Below are positions 1 through 9,251 of a DNA stretch of 64,000 nucleotides, piece by piece. The stretch's first letter is position 1, and each line of letters opens with the position of its first letter. The translations under genes and the position numbers were made by a program. A model generated the notes under the pieces. That model ran no database searches and was not told the origin of the DNA. It saw only the letters and a list, made by a program, of their open reading frames with translations. Source of the stretch: Acetobacter sp. CAG:977 (GTDB lineage Bacteria; Pseudomonadota; Alphaproteobacteria; CAAGCB01; CAG-977); NCBI GenBank assembly GCA_000434295.1, contig HF994934.1, positions 153,425 to 217,424 on the forward strand. The letters run 5' to 3'.

Positions 1-1
1 T

Positions 2-583
2 GCTTTTATCGGTCTGACCAACGAAAAAGGCGTTGAAGAACGCTGGGGATATTCCGGCAGCTCTCTTTCCCCTTTTAAAGCCATTAACGGCACAAAAGGC
101 GTTTTTGATCTCCACGAACCCGAAATTCCCTATAACGAAGCCATCATATGGAATATTTCGCCAGAACAGTTCAATGCTGCTCAAAATGCCGTTAATGCTC
201 TGAAAGAAAATCCGGGAACCTATAAATTATTCAAAAACAACTGTGCAACAACCGCTCTTTCCATTCTTAAAGCCGCAAATGTCGAAGATTTGCCTTCCGA
301 TAAACTGGGATTAACCCCTTACGGATTGGTTTTAAAAAAGCGCTGGATGCTGGCAAAACGGCGGTTGGAAGTCGCTCGCTTTAAAGCCAAAAATTTCATT
401 AATTCCTTGTTCGGCAAGAAAAAAATTCCTCAAACGGCTTTGCTGGAATCCTTACGTTCCAAACCGTTGCCGGTTCCCATCAACAACGCCATGAAAGCGT
501 TTCGCCAAAACAGGGCAAAATCGGAAACTAAGCCCATTGACGTTACGAAAGTATTGGCTTCCGTTTCAAATATACGATCCTGA
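2..583 (+). CDS. C-terminal part of a putative permuted NlpC/P60-like (DUF4105-type) protein, truncated by the window edge
   Basis: The frame is open from the first bases of the window to the stop at 581-583, so about 193 residues of a longer protein are visible; an internal ATG at 290 is not the true start. The readable part holds AFIGLTNEKG, then WGYSG, a tryptophan-rich stretch (IIWNISPEQF) and KNNCATTALSIL. The NNC motif with small residues after it resembles the catalytic cysteine region of permuted papain-like folds (NlpC/P60, DUF4105). The last 80 residues are basic and probably disordered. Family assignment is tentative; the existence of a gene is well supported by the following terminator. 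Confidence 0.6.
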   Translation, partial: AFIGLTNEKGVEERWGYSGSSLSPFKAINGTKGVFDLHEPEIPYNEAIIWNISPEQFNAAQNAVNALKENPGTYKLFKNNCATTALSILKAANVEDLPSDKLGLTPYGLVLKKRWMLAKRRLEVARFKAKNFINSLFGKKKIPQTALLESLRSKPLPVPINNAMKAFRQNRAKSETKPIDVTKVLASVSNIRS

Positions 584-604
584 TACGGCGTCTCAAAATA
601 TTTT

Positions 605-629
605 AAGCACCCTTTCGGGTGCTTTTTTA
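605..629 (+). terminator. Intrinsic terminator after the truncated gene
   Basis: AAGCACCC (605-612), loop TTTC, GGGTGCTT (617-624), followed by a run of T to 629. It lies 22 bases after the stop of the upstream rightward gene and just before the 3' end of the converging diguanylate cyclase gene. Confidence 0.85.
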
Positions 630-634
630 TAGCT

Positions 635-2851
635 TTATTTAGGAATTTTCGGCGGCGGAACAGGTCCCGTATGCGGCAATTTCGGTATTTTTACCCGAAC
701 GACTCCGGGCATTTTCGGAACTTTGACTTTCATGACACCGGCGGGAACTTTTATCTTTTTCATCATCGGGGGCGCAGGAACGGGATTTTCTTCCTCAGCC
801 GGCGACGATTCGGAAAAATCTATCGGCATTTCTTCCGGAATCTGAGGCGGCGGAACCGCAGAAGCATAAATATCCGTATCGTCTTCGGGCGGTAAAGCAG
901 GCTCTTCATCGTCCAAAGGCGGCTCTTCAACGGGGATTTCCGGAATTTCCGCCGCTTCTTCGGAAAACGCATTATTTTCGGACGGCAGAATCTCATCATC
1001 CAAAGGCGGTTCTTCATCCTCTAAAGGCGGTTCGGAATTCGATTGAGAATCTTTGGACTGAGAGGATTCGTCTTCATCGTACAAATCGTCCAAAGAAACA
1101 CCGTGAGGCACTGTTCCTCCCTGTTTGGGCAAATCTTCTTCGTCATCGTCCAACGGTACGTCATCGTCAATATATTCGTGTTTTTCGGGCGCGTTTTCCA
1201 ATGCCGGCACGCCGGCTCCCTCGCGCAACGGAGGCGCCGCCACCGCCGCCGAAACAGGCGTAAAGTAATATAACGGTTCTTCCTGAGTCTTTAAAATTTC
1301 TTCATCCGACGGCGGAACCGTATTTTTATCCGCTCCGTTTTCATTGCGTATAATAACTCTGTTCCTGCCGTTTTCTTTCGCAACATACAAAGCTTCGTCC
1401 GCCATCTTCAGCATTTCTTCAATATTGTCGGTAACCGTCGATGAAACCAACCCTATGCTGACCGTAAAACGAACATCTTCGTTTTGTTCGTTTTTCACAA
1501 CGATTTTAGAAATTTTAATACGCAGGCGCTCTGCAACCTTGTGAGCGTTTTCCAAAGAAATTTCAGGCAATAAAATAACAAATTCCTCACCGCCGAAACG
1601 CGCAACTATGTCCGATTCGCGTAACGTCATGCGGCAACAATTCGCCAATGCCTGCAAAACCAAATCACCTACGGCATGACCGTGCGTGTCGTTAACGTTC
1701 TTAAAGTGATCCGCATCTATCATAAACAGGCAGAACGGGTGATGATAACGGCGCGAACGTTGGACTTCCTTGGTCGCCAGTTCTTCAAATTGGCGGCGGT
1801 TATAGCAATTCGTCAGCGGATCGCGCGTCGCCTGATCAAACAGCTTCATTTCTTTTTTCTTGCGTCCCGTAATGTCTTGGAACGCCATGTAAAGCGCTAT
1901 TTCGTATTCAAAATCAATTACGCGTGCCGACAATAACAGCCAAAACGGTTCGCCCTTTCGCGGTTTGACCAGAATTTCAAAATCGTCAACAACGGGCTTT
2001 TTTTCCAGCTTTGCCAAAAGCTCGCGCCGACTGGACGGATCGGCAAGATAGTCAACCGTCTTGAAATTCCCCGGATGCTTCACGTCCAATCCGAACAAAC
2101 TTCCCGCTTTGTCGTTAATCAGCATCAGCTGATCGTCTTTTAACCGCGAAATAATAATAGGAAACGGTGATTTTTGAATCATCAGACGCAAACGTTCTTT
2201 GCTTTCTTCGGCTTCCTGAACCAAATCGTCAAAACGGTGCGCCAACAAATTGTTCGAAATCAATATTAATCCGCACATCACGCCGATATATAAAAACGTT
2301 TCAAACAACGGAGAAATTAAATTTCTTCCCCAAGCGACCAAATCCAGCAAATTAAACAGAGCTATGAAAATAAAAAGCCAGCCCGTAATCACAAAGCCCA
2401 AGGAGTTTCTTAAAGATTTTTTATTCCACAGCGCCGCGGCCAAAGCTCCGTAACCCAAAGTCGAAACCGCCATGGAAACGTTTAACAGGCTTCCGTCGCG
2501 CAAGATTATAACGACGTACCAGCTCCAAACCCCTGCCAGAACGCCCGCCGCCATTAACAAAAGATTGTTTATTTTCTTCACGCCCTTTATGCAAAGCGCG
2601 CCCGTCACAAAGCAAACCGCAGAAAGCAATCGCAAAAAAAGCGTTACAAAATAATATGCCCCTTCTTCAAAAACGGGAATCAGCCAAATAAACGCTTTTG
2701 CAACCAAAACGCAGACAAATCCGTAAAAAACGGCTTGAATCCCTTTTGAAAAATCCGCCTGATCCTTCAAATACCGCAATGCCAACAATATGCCGACAAT
2801 GCTAAACAAAATCGGAACCAAACCTGCGGATGAATTTAAAGCCGTTCCCAT
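635..2851 (-). CDS. Membrane-bound diguanylate cyclase with PAS and GGDEF domains and a long charged tail
   Basis: 738 residues. About 205 N-terminal residues form roughly seven hydrophobic segments, followed by a PAS-like region (about 215-330) and a GGDEF domain (about 335-500). The active motif GGEEF is at residues 420-424, and RESD stands five residues before it, matching the RxxD product-inhibition site. The enzyme should therefore make cyclic di-GMP and be feedback inhibited. Residues after about 510 are low complexity: acidic PPLDDEEP-like repeats, then a basic tail of repeated VKVPK-like units. An AGAGGAG ribosome site is 11 bases before the ATG. It is transcribed alone, divergent from the membrane protein at 2956. 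Confidence 0.92.
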   Translation of the reverse strand: MGTALNSSAGLVPILFSIVGILLALRYLKDQADFSKGIQAVFYGFVCVLVAKAFIWLIPVFEEGAYYFVTLFLRLLSAVCFVTGALCIKGVKKINNLLLMAAGVLAGVWSWYVVIILRDGSLLNVSMAVSTLGYGALAAALWNKKSLRNSLGFVITGWLFIFIALFNLLDLVAWGRNLISPLFETFLYIGVMCGLILISNNLLAHRFDDLVQEAEESKERLRLMIQKSPFPIIISRLKDDQLMLINDKAGSLFGLDVKHPGNFKTVDYLADPSSRRELLAKLEKKPVVDDFEILVKPRKGEPFWLLLSARVIDFEYEIALYMAFQDITGRKKKEMKLFDQATRDPLTNCYNRRQFEELATKEVQRSRRYHHPFCLFMIDADHFKNVNDTHGHAVGDLVLQALANCCRMTLRESDIVARFGGEEFVILLPEISLENAHKVAERLRIKISKIVVKNEQNEDVRFTVSIGLVSSTVTDNIEEMLKMADEALYVAKENGRNRVIIRNENGADKNTVPPSDEEILKTQEEPLYYFTPVSAAVAAPPLREGAGVPALENAPEKHEYIDDDVPLDDDEEDLPKQGGTVPHGVSLDDLYDEDESSQSKDSQSNSEPPLEDEEPPLDDEILPSENNAFSEEAAEIPEIPVEEPPLDDEEPALPPEDDTDIYASAVPPPQIPEEMPIDFSESSPAEEENPVPAPPMMKKIKVPAGVMKVKVPKMPGVVRVKIPKLPHTGPVPPPKIPK

Positions 2852-2955
2852 ACGTAAAAAAACTCCTCTTAAAATTTATTCTATAGTATAATGCGTTTGC
2901 AGAGCAAAGACGATTTTGTCATAACTTCAAAAAAAACGTTATATCGAGGTCTGTT

Positions 2956-4212
2956 ATGGTACAGGACGCATTGATGGAAAACGACGGCGTTTCCGAAACC
3001 TTGGATGAAATGGAAGAAATTTCACGAAACGAAAAAAAATTCGAAAAACGCCGTTTGCGTCCTTTGGCCAGCTTTTTGGATTTCGACGTGTCCCACAGAC
3101 CGACACAGGCTCAAGACAGAATTTCTAAAAAAAGAGTCTATTTCGGCATTTTTTTGGGAATCTTGTTGATTGTTCTGGGATTGATGTCAAACGTTTCTTC
3201 CGAAGCCGATCCCCTGTTCGCAAAAAGTCAGAAAGTTACTCTCTCCGATAATATTTTCAGCGCTTCATGGCTGTTTGTCGGCTTGGGCATTTTTATTATC
3301 GCAACCCGTCTGTTGCTCTTGTTCTACGGACGCGATTTCTTTATCGGACATAAATTTGCCGCCGTCGTTATCCAAAAACCTTTTGAACGAAGCAACCGCA
3401 TGGCTGATTCTTTAAAAGGCTATCTCGGCGTGCGCTACAGATCCCGCATCGTCAATGTATTGGGGCTGACTTCTTTCACGCAACACATCATAGACCTGCA
3501 ACACCCCAACGAAGCCAAAACAATCCCGCTGTATATTACGGCAAACGGAGAAGGAATTTCAAAAAAATGGCGCGAATTGGCCGAACAGCTGAAAATGCCC
3601 GCCATCTTTAATACCGCCGACGGAATTATCGAAATCCCGACGGAAGATATTGAAAAACCGCTCGTCAAGCTTATCGCCGAAAATAAAATTCCTATCGATT
3701 CTTCTTGCCTGTACAAGGTTCCTAAATCTTTCCGTATCGTCGAAGAAGAAAAATTTTGCCAAATAGACCCTCAAATTCGTGACAGCGCTTTTTCCAAATT
3801 TTCCGCAGTACTTTGCGTCTTCGCATTCTTTTTTACCGCAGGTTTTGCCCTGATTGCCGCTTCCCAGCCCCATCAGCATAACCTGTCCATCATTCTCGTC
3901 GCGTTCCTGGCCGCCGTCTTGTTAATTCTTGTCCCCGTGTCGCTGTTCTTTAGAAAACGGCGCATCATTATTTCAAAAGAAGGCATACGCATTAAATCAC
4001 GCTGGATTTTTTTTCCGTCCTTCGGCTATCTGATTGAACCGAAAAGCTTGGAATCCCTCTATGTCGTCCATAACAGCTATGATTTCAAATATTCTCTGGT
4101 CATCGGCGCCGACGGGCAGACGACCCATATCGGGCGCGGTTTGCCAAAAGCCGATTTGGATTGGCTCAGAAACTTTATCAATGCCCAAATCAAACGGTTT
4201 ATTCGTGAATAA
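2956..4212 (+). CDS. Membrane protein of unknown function, four predicted membrane segments
   Basis: 418 residues, family not recognised. A charged cytosolic N-terminus of about 57 residues precedes two hydrophobic segments (about 58-78 and 98-122). A soluble middle region follows, then two more hydrophobic segments (about 276-298 and 309-333). The C-terminal 85 residues (KRRIIISKEGIRIKSRW onward) look like a small beta-rich, PH-like domain, which is only an impression. A GAGG ribosome site precedes the ATG at 2956; a second ATG at 2977 is possible. The 3' end overlaps the converging hydrolase gene by 14 bases. Confidence 0.8.
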   Translation: MVQDALMENDGVSETLDEMEEISRNEKKFEKRRLRPLASFLDFDVSHRPTQAQDRISKKRVYFGIFLGILLIVLGLMSNVSSEADPLFAKSQKVTLSDNIFSASWLFVGLGIFIIATRLLLLFYGRDFFIGHKFAAVVIQKPFERSNRMADSLKGYLGVRYRSRIVNVLGLTSFTQHIIDLQHPNEAKTIPLYITANGEGISKKWRELAEQLKMPAIFNTADGIIEIPTEDIEKPLVKLIAENKIPIDSSCLYKVPKSFRIVEEEKFCQIDPQIRDSAFSKFSAVLCVFAFFFTAGFALIAASQPHQHNLSIILVAFLAAVLLILVPVSLFFRKRRIIISKEGIRIKSRWIFFPSFGYLIEPKSLESLYVVHNSYDFKYSLVIGADGQTTHIGRGLPKADLDWLRNFINAQIKRFIRE

Positions 4213-4975
4213 TCTCTGTTAATACGTTAAAAAAACGGTCCTTGACGTACTTTTCGCGAAAAGGCGAATGTCCGCAATTTTCAAAGATAAATTCACGAAC
4301 GTCCAAACCCGCCCGACGAAGCGGTAAAACGGCATCTGACGCCAAATGAGGGTCTTTATCGCCTTGAAGCACGTAAACGGACGCGTCTATTTCTTTTAAC
4401 AACGTTTCAAATCCGTTGTTTTTTCTGAATAAATCCGCCTGAGACCAAACCTTTTCATAAATGTTTTCGCAAAAAGGCAATAAAAAATCCAAAGAAGGGT
4501 CAGGATCGGGCAGACAAACGTTATCGGCTTTGTCGGCAAGTTCTCCCAGACGCGAAAAAGCGTCTTTGTCTCCCGTCTGCGCCAAAACGGCACAGCGTTT
4601 GAATTCTTTAAAATCAGAAGGCGACAATGCTTTTAAACGGCGCATGCTTATCTCTTCCGCCGCTTTTGCTTCAAACGGCGGACAGCCGATCAAAATCAGC
4701 TTTGATACGTTGTGATATTTTGCCGCGTAAAATAACGCCAGCCATGCTCCCCAAGAATGACCTATCAGTACTTTCGGATTGAAATCGGCAAGCAAGTCCG
4801 AAAGCTCGGCAACTTGCCCTTCTATGCTTTCCGCGGATTGGACGGGTTCCAAAACACCCGTCTTTGCCCTGTTGGAAAGCTCTGACGCCAAATATCCGAC
4901 AGATCCCGCCGCTCCGGGGCCGCCGTGCAACGCCGCAACCGTATAAGGAGCGTTTCCGTATAAGCGTAACGTCAT
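4199..4975 (-). CDS. Alpha/beta hydrolase, translationally coupled to mnmG
   Basis: 258 residues with HGGPGA near the N-terminus (oxyanion-hole motif of the proline iminopeptidase-like group), the nucleophile elbow GHSWGA, a late acid in VLQGDKDPH and the catalytic histidine in NCGHSPF. The substrate is unknown; peptidase or esterase activity are both possible. Its ATG overlaps the mnmG stop as ATGA (4972-4975), so it is probably the last gene of the mnmE-mnmG operon. In most alphaproteobacteria rsmG occupies this position; here rsmG is 16 kb away on the other side of the origin. Confidence 0.88.
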   Translation of the reverse strand: MTLRLYGNAPYTVAALHGGPGAAGSVGYLASELSNRAKTGVLEPVQSAESIEGQVAELSDLLADFNPKVLIGHSWGAWLALFYAAKYHNVSKLILIGCPPFEAKAAEEISMRRLKALSPSDFKEFKRCAVLAQTGDKDAFSRLGELADKADNVCLPDPDPSLDFLLPFCENIYEKVWSQADLFRKNNGFETLLKEIDASVYVLQGDKDPHLASDAVLPLRRAGLDVREFIFENCGHSPFREKYVKDRFFNVLTEIIHE

Positions 4976-6840
4976 TGCTTCGACGATTTTATATAGCCCA
5001 AAACCGCCGTTACGGCCGCAGGAGTAACTCCTGAAATGCGCGATGCCGCTCCTAACGTTTCGGGACGTACTTTGGAAAGCTTCATAACGACTTCGTTCGA
5101 CAGCCCTCCTATTTTGCGGTAATCGATATTTTTCGGTATCGCTAAAGCTTCATCCTTTCTGAATGCCCGAATATCCGTTTCCTGACGCTGCAAATAGCCT
5201 TTGTATTTCGATTCGATTTCCAATTGTTCGACAACGTCTTTGCGCGTCCCCGCAAGACCCGGCCAAACCGTCGCCAAATCGTTCCAGCCGATCTCCGCAT
5301 ACGCCAGCAAATCCGCTCCGTTGCGCCGTGCTCCGTCTTTGTTGACCGAAAATCCCAGCCGTTCCAGTTCCTTGGGCGTTCCGCCGATGCTTTCAAGCTT
5401 TTTGCGCACTTCGTTTAATGCCCGTTTCTTTTCCCTGAACGCTTCCGCACGCTTTTTGCCGACGCAGCCGGCTTCTATGCCTTTGTCCGTCAATCGCATG
5501 TCCGCATTGTCAGAACGCAATAACAAACGGTATTCCGCCCGCGACGTGAACATTCTGTACGGTTCGTCAACCCCTTTCGTCGTCAGATCGTCAATCATTA
5601 CCCCTAAATACGCATCCGCACGGTCTAACGTAAATTCACGACCTTTTCCTTCGGCTTTCAACGCCGCATTGACCCCCGCCAATAATCCGAGAGCGCCGGC
5701 TTCTTCATAACCCGTCGTCCCGTTCAGCTGTCCCGCGACAAACAGATTTTCGACCTTTTTCGTTTCAAGCGTGCGTCGCATTTCCAACGGATCGACATAA
5801 TCATATTCTATGGCGTATCCGGGACGTAAAATACGGACGTTCTCCAACCCCGCAATCGTGTGAATAAAAGCATCCTGAACGTCCGCAGGCAAAGACGTCG
5901 ATATGCCGTTCGGATAAATCGTGTCATCATCCAGTCCTTCGGGCTCTAAAAAGACATGATGCGATTCCCGTTCGGCAAATTTAACCAGCTTGTCTTCGAT
6001 ACTGGGGCAATAACGCGGACCGACGCCTTTGATTTGTCCGGAAAAAAGAGGTGCGCGATCCATATTCGCCCGTATGATTTCATGCGTCTTGGCATTCGTT
6101 GCCGTTATATGGCACAAAACTTGCGGAACTTCGATTTTTTCATCCAAAAAAGAAAACGGTTCGATATCTTTGTCGCCTTCCTGTTCCTGAGTTTTTGACC
6201 AATCTATCGTCTTGCCGTCCAATCTGGCAGGCGTTCCCGTCTTAAGACGACCGACCCGCAACCCCAGACGACGCAACGCATCGGACAAATGTTCACAGGA
6301 CGGGTCTCCGACGCGACCGCCGACCGTACGCGTTTCCCCGACATGCATCAATCCTTTTAAAAACGTGCCTGCCGTCAAAACAACCGCCTTTGAAAAATAC
6401 CGATCGCCGTTGCCCGTAATAACTCCCGTTACGCAAGGCGTACCGTCCTTTTCTTCGGAAATCAAATCTTCAACGCCGCCTTCGATAACGGTCAAATTCG
6501 GATAGTTCAGCAGCTCATTTTGCATCGCCTGACGATAAAGCTTTCTGTCTGCCTGAGTCCGCAATCCCTGAACGGCAGGGCCTTTTGAACGGTTCAACAT
6601 TCTGAATTGAATGCCTGCTTTGTCGGCAATGCGTCCCATCAGACCGTCCAAAGCGTCTATTTCCCTGACCAAATGCCCTTTTCCCAATCCGCCGATCGCA
6701 GGATTGCACGACATTTCCCCGATTGTCGAAATCTTGTGGGTCAGCAAAAGCGTTTTTGCTCCCGTTCTGGCAGATGCGGCCGCCGCTTCGCAACCCGCAT
6801 GACCGCCGCCGACAACTATGACATCGTATTCGTTCGCCAT
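4972..6840 (-). CDS. mnmG: tRNA uridine-34 5-carboxymethylaminomethyl modification enzyme, FAD subunit
   Basis: 622 residues from the chosen start. With MnmE it builds the cmnm5 group on U34 of tRNAs reading NNA/NNG codons. The FAD-binding VVGGGHAGCEAA follows directly on MANEYDV, and the conserved IGGLGKGHLVREIDALDG and TGYEEAGALGLLAG segments are present. Several starts are in frame: ATG at 6855, 6843 and 6840. The AGGA before them is spaced five bases from 6840 and only two from 6843, and the protein from 6840 begins like its homologues. The tandem ATGATG overlaps the mnmE stop codon, so the two are coupled. Confidence 0.98.
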   Translation of the reverse strand: MANEYDVIVVGGGHAGCEAAAASARTGAKTLLLTHKISTIGEMSCNPAIGGLGKGHLVREIDALDGLMGRIADKAGIQFRMLNRSKGPAVQGLRTQADRKLYRQAMQNELLNYPNLTVIEGGVEDLISEEKDGTPCVTGVITGNGDRYFSKAVVLTAGTFLKGLMHVGETRTVGGRVGDPSCEHLSDALRRLGLRVGRLKTGTPARLDGKTIDWSKTQEQEGDKDIEPFSFLDEKIEVPQVLCHITATNAKTHEIIRANMDRAPLFSGQIKGVGPRYCPSIEDKLVKFAERESHHVFLEPEGLDDDTIYPNGISTSLPADVQDAFIHTIAGLENVRILRPGYAIEYDYVDPLEMRRTLETKKVENLFVAGQLNGTTGYEEAGALGLLAGVNAALKAEGKGREFTLDRADAYLGVMIDDLTTKGVDEPYRMFTSRAEYRLLLRSDNADMRLTDKGIEAGCVGKKRAEAFREKKRALNEVRKKLESIGGTPKELERLGFSVNKDGARRNGADLLAYAEIGWNDLATVWPGLAGTRKDVVEQLEIESKYKGYLQRQETDIRAFRKDEALAIPKNIDYRKIGGLSNEVVMKLSKVRPETLGAASRISGVTPAAVTAVLGYIKSSKQ

Positions 6841-8156
6841 CATTTTCCTATGCAAAAATCTTTAAAAATAACGTCCAACAGTTCTTCCACGCCGACTTGC
6901 CCCGTTATTTTGCCCAAAGAACGCATCGCCATACGCAAATCTTCCGCCATCAGCTCGGTTTGCGGAGCCTTTAGAGAATCTTCCAAAGATTTGACGCATT
7001 CTTCCAAAGACGATCTGTGCCGCAATCGCGTTAAAGACGGTTCTTCTTTAAGTCCTACGGTATCTTCCACCCGTTTTGACAGATATTCCAGCAATTCCGC
7101 AATACCGTTTCCCGTTTTGGCGGAAATGGCAAAGCCTTGAGACGAAGTTATCGGGGAAATATCCGTTTTATTAAATATCTTCAAGACCTTGGCTGAATTT
7201 TGGAGTTCTTTTTCCTGTCCTTTGGCTTCAAAAGACGGCGCGGAGGCATCAATGACCTGCAAAACCAGATCGGCTTCTTCGGCTTTAGCCAGTGCGCGGC
7301 GGATGCCTTCGGCTTCGATTTCTTCGTCGGTTTCCCTGAGCCCTGCCGTATCGGCGATGATAACGGGGTATCCGTTCAAATCGAGTTTGACTTCGATAAC
7401 GTCACGGGTTGTTCCCGCCGTTGAAGAAACGATTGCAACGTCTTTTTTAGCTAATTTATTCATCAGGCTGGACTTTCCGGCGTTCGGAGCGCCGACGATA
7501 GCGATCAGGTAGCCTTCGCGCAAGCGTTCTCCGCGTCGGGAATCGTCCAAATGTTGCTTTATTTCGTTTTCGATATTAATGATTTTTTTTCGTATCGATT
7601 CCGAAACGTCATCGGGAATTTCTTCTTCCGGAAAGTCAATATACGCTTCTTCCCAAGCCAGCAGGTGTTTAAGTTCTTCGCGCCATTTTTCATAAATCTC
7701 TGCCAAAGCGCCGCCCATTTGACGCAATGCCTGACGCCTTTGTTGTTCGGTTTCCGCATCAACCAAATCAGCCAGACCTTCCGCGGACGTTAAATCCATC
7801 TTGCCGTTTTCCACCGCGCGGCGGGTAAATTCTCCGCGTTCCGCAGGTCTCAGCCCTTCCAGCTTTGCCAGTTGTCCCAAAACAGCCGACATAACCGCCC
7901 TGCCGCCGTGAGTCTGAAGCTCGACAACGTCTTCGCCCGTAAAGCTTGAAGGATTCGGAAAACACAAAACGATGCCTTCGTCTATCGGCGTGCCGTCCAA
8001 TGTTTTTATTTCGCTGTGATACGCATAACGCGGCTTCGGATTTTTTATTCCGCACATCAGTTCGGGAACCGTATAAGCCTTTGGTCCCGAAATGCGTATC
8101 ACCGATACTCCGGCTCTGCCGGATGCCGTCGCCGGCGCAAAAATCGTCCCGTCCAT
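6840..8156 (-). CDS. mnmE: tRNA modification GTPase MnmE
   Basis: 438 residues. The N-terminal tetrahydrofolate-binding domain (TIFAPATASGRAGVSVIRISG) is followed by a helical domain interrupted by a Ras-like G domain: P-loop GAPNAGKSS near residue 222, switch DTAGLRETDEEIEAEG and NKTD. The last four residues CIGK carry the invariant cysteine. I chose ATG 8156, with GAAGG eight bases before it; an in-frame ATG at 8195 would add 13 residues not seen in homologues. It acts with MnmG, with which its stop overlaps. A parS site lies 70 bases upstream. Confidence 0.97.
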   Translation of the reverse strand: MDGTIFAPATASGRAGVSVIRISGPKAYTVPELMCGIKNPKPRYAYHSEIKTLDGTPIDEGIVLCFPNPSSFTGEDVVELQTHGGRAVMSAVLGQLAKLEGLRPAERGEFTRRAVENGKMDLTSAEGLADLVDAETEQQRRQALRQMGGALAEIYEKWREELKHLLAWEEAYIDFPEEEIPDDVSESIRKKIINIENEIKQHLDDSRRGERLREGYLIAIVGAPNAGKSSLMNKLAKKDVAIVSSTAGTTRDVIEVKLDLNGYPVIIADTAGLRETDEEIEAEGIRRALAKAEEADLVLQVIDASAPSFEAKGQEKELQNSAKVLKIFNKTDISPITSSQGFAISAKTGNGIAELLEYLSKRVEDTVGLKEEPSLTRLRHRSSLEECVKSLEDSLKAPQTELMAEDLRMAMRSLGKITGQVGVEELLDVIFKDFCIGK

Positions 8157-8225
8157 CTTGACGCCTTCTTTAAAAAATTTCCCCTGTCTTATCACGAATC
8201 AGGGGCGTTGAAAAAAGAAAAAAAA

Positions 8226-8240
8226 TGTTTCACGTGAAAC
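8226..8240. promoter_or_regulatory. parS: parS site, left of the origin
   Basis: TGTTTCACGTGAAAC, 15 of the 16 bases of the bacterial chromosomal parS palindrome; the last base is T instead of A. It lies in the gap between smr and mnmE, 6 kb left of the proposed origin, and matches the two perfect sites at 20369 and 20492. ParB encoded at 21937 should bind and spread from here. It is the only such motif I found on the left arm. Confidence 0.9.
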
Positions 8241-8245
8241 TTTTT

Positions 8246-8767
8246 TCAACAACGGCGGCGCTTGAGCAAAACGTAAAACGCTCCTTCGCCTCCGTCCTTC
8301 GGCTTTGCATTCACGTACGACAAAATTAAACTGCGAATCTCGGCATCATTCATCCATACGGGAAATTCCGTGCGCAAAACTCCGCGACCCTCAAGTCCGC
8401 CTTTGCCCGTTATCAACAATAAACAACGCGATCCCTTCATCGAATGATGCCGTATGAAGTTAAATAAAGCTTCCCGCGCCTTGTCCAAAGTATAACCGTG
8501 CAAATCAAGACGCCCTTCTATCGGCATTTCACCGTTTTTGAATTTTTGCGCCGTACTCTTGTCCATTGAACGGACGTCGCCCGCCTTTAATTCGTTGCGA
8601 ACCGTTAAATCCAAATCAACATCATGAACGCAATGTATGGCTTTGACCGTCAGCTTCTTCCTTAATGAAACATATTTCGCTTTATAAGCCGAAGGAGATT
8701 TCTTTGACGACAGCGGCTTGACCGTATCGGATACCGCTTTCCAAAGCTCTAAATCCTCTTCATTCAT
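8246..8767 (-). CDS. Smr/MutS2-C domain protein
   Basis: 173 residues. A basic N-terminal region precedes an Smr domain (about 90-173) with the hallmark LDLHGYTLDKARE and the TGKGG loop. Smr domains bind nucleic acid and many cleave RNA or DNA; the specific substrate of the short alphaproteobacterial members is not established. The gene overlaps the preceding small membrane-protein gene by eight bases and sits in the conserved order Tim44-like, MltA, this pair. Confidence 0.93.
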   Translation of the reverse strand: MNEEDLELWKAVSDTVKPLSSKKSPSAYKAKYVSLRKKLTVKAIHCVHDVDLDLTVRNELKAGDVRSMDKSTAQKFKNGEMPIEGRLDLHGYTLDKAREALFNFIRHHSMKGSRCLLLITGKGGLEGRGVLRTEFPVWMNDAEIRSLILSYVNAKPKDGGEGAFYVLLKRRRC

Positions 8768-9251
8768 CCTTTTCCTCTTCGGCTTCGTCCGCCGGTATCA
8801 AATCCGAAAAATACGTCTTGGTAAACGAACGCCAGTCTCCCCACGGCGCAACGCAATAATAACTTGAATCCGCACCCAAAACCAAAACTATGCCGCCGTA
8901 ATGCCACGCAACCAAAAACTTTTCTATCCGCGGAACTATCCTCTTAATAACCCGATTCTTCATTACGGGTTCCATTAAATACGGAAAAAGCATCGCATAA
9001 ATTAACGAAAATACCGTCAAAATAATCGTGCCCATAACCAACGTGTCTATTACCATGACCGTCAAAGACAGTAAAAGCATCGCCAATAACGGCAAAATGT
9101 TTTCCCACGGATTGAAAAACGGTGATCCGCGACGGTTTAATCGCTTGAAGCTGATCTTTATAAAGGCTTTGTTCTGTACCAACGCTTTCTGAAGACCCTG
9201 AAAAATCAGTCTGTCTTCCCGCGTCGGAGCTTCAAGAGGCGGCTTGATCAT
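8760..9251 (-). CDS. Small membrane protein of unknown function between mltA and smr
   Basis: 163 residues. The first 45 are basic and cytosolic. Two close hydrophobic segments follow (about 51-70 and 72-96), then a soluble C-terminal domain with KRIVPRIEKFLVAWHYGGIVLVLGAD and an acidic end. I do not recognise the family. It overlaps mltA by 20 bases upstream and smr by eight bases downstream, so the three are very probably one transcript. Confidence 0.8.
   Translation of the reverse strand: MIKPPLEAPTREDRLIFQGLQKALVQNKAFIKISFKRLNRRGSPFFNPWENILPLLAMLLLSLTVMVIDTLVMGTIILTVFSLIYAMLFPYLMEPVMKNRVIKRIVPRIEKFLVAWHYGGIVLVLGADSSYYCVAPWGDWRSFTKTYFSDLIPADEAEEEKDE

Noticed and set aside
2887..2892. TATAAT before the membrane protein at 2956
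   Set aside because: No acceptable -35 hexamer at 16-18 bases on either strand.
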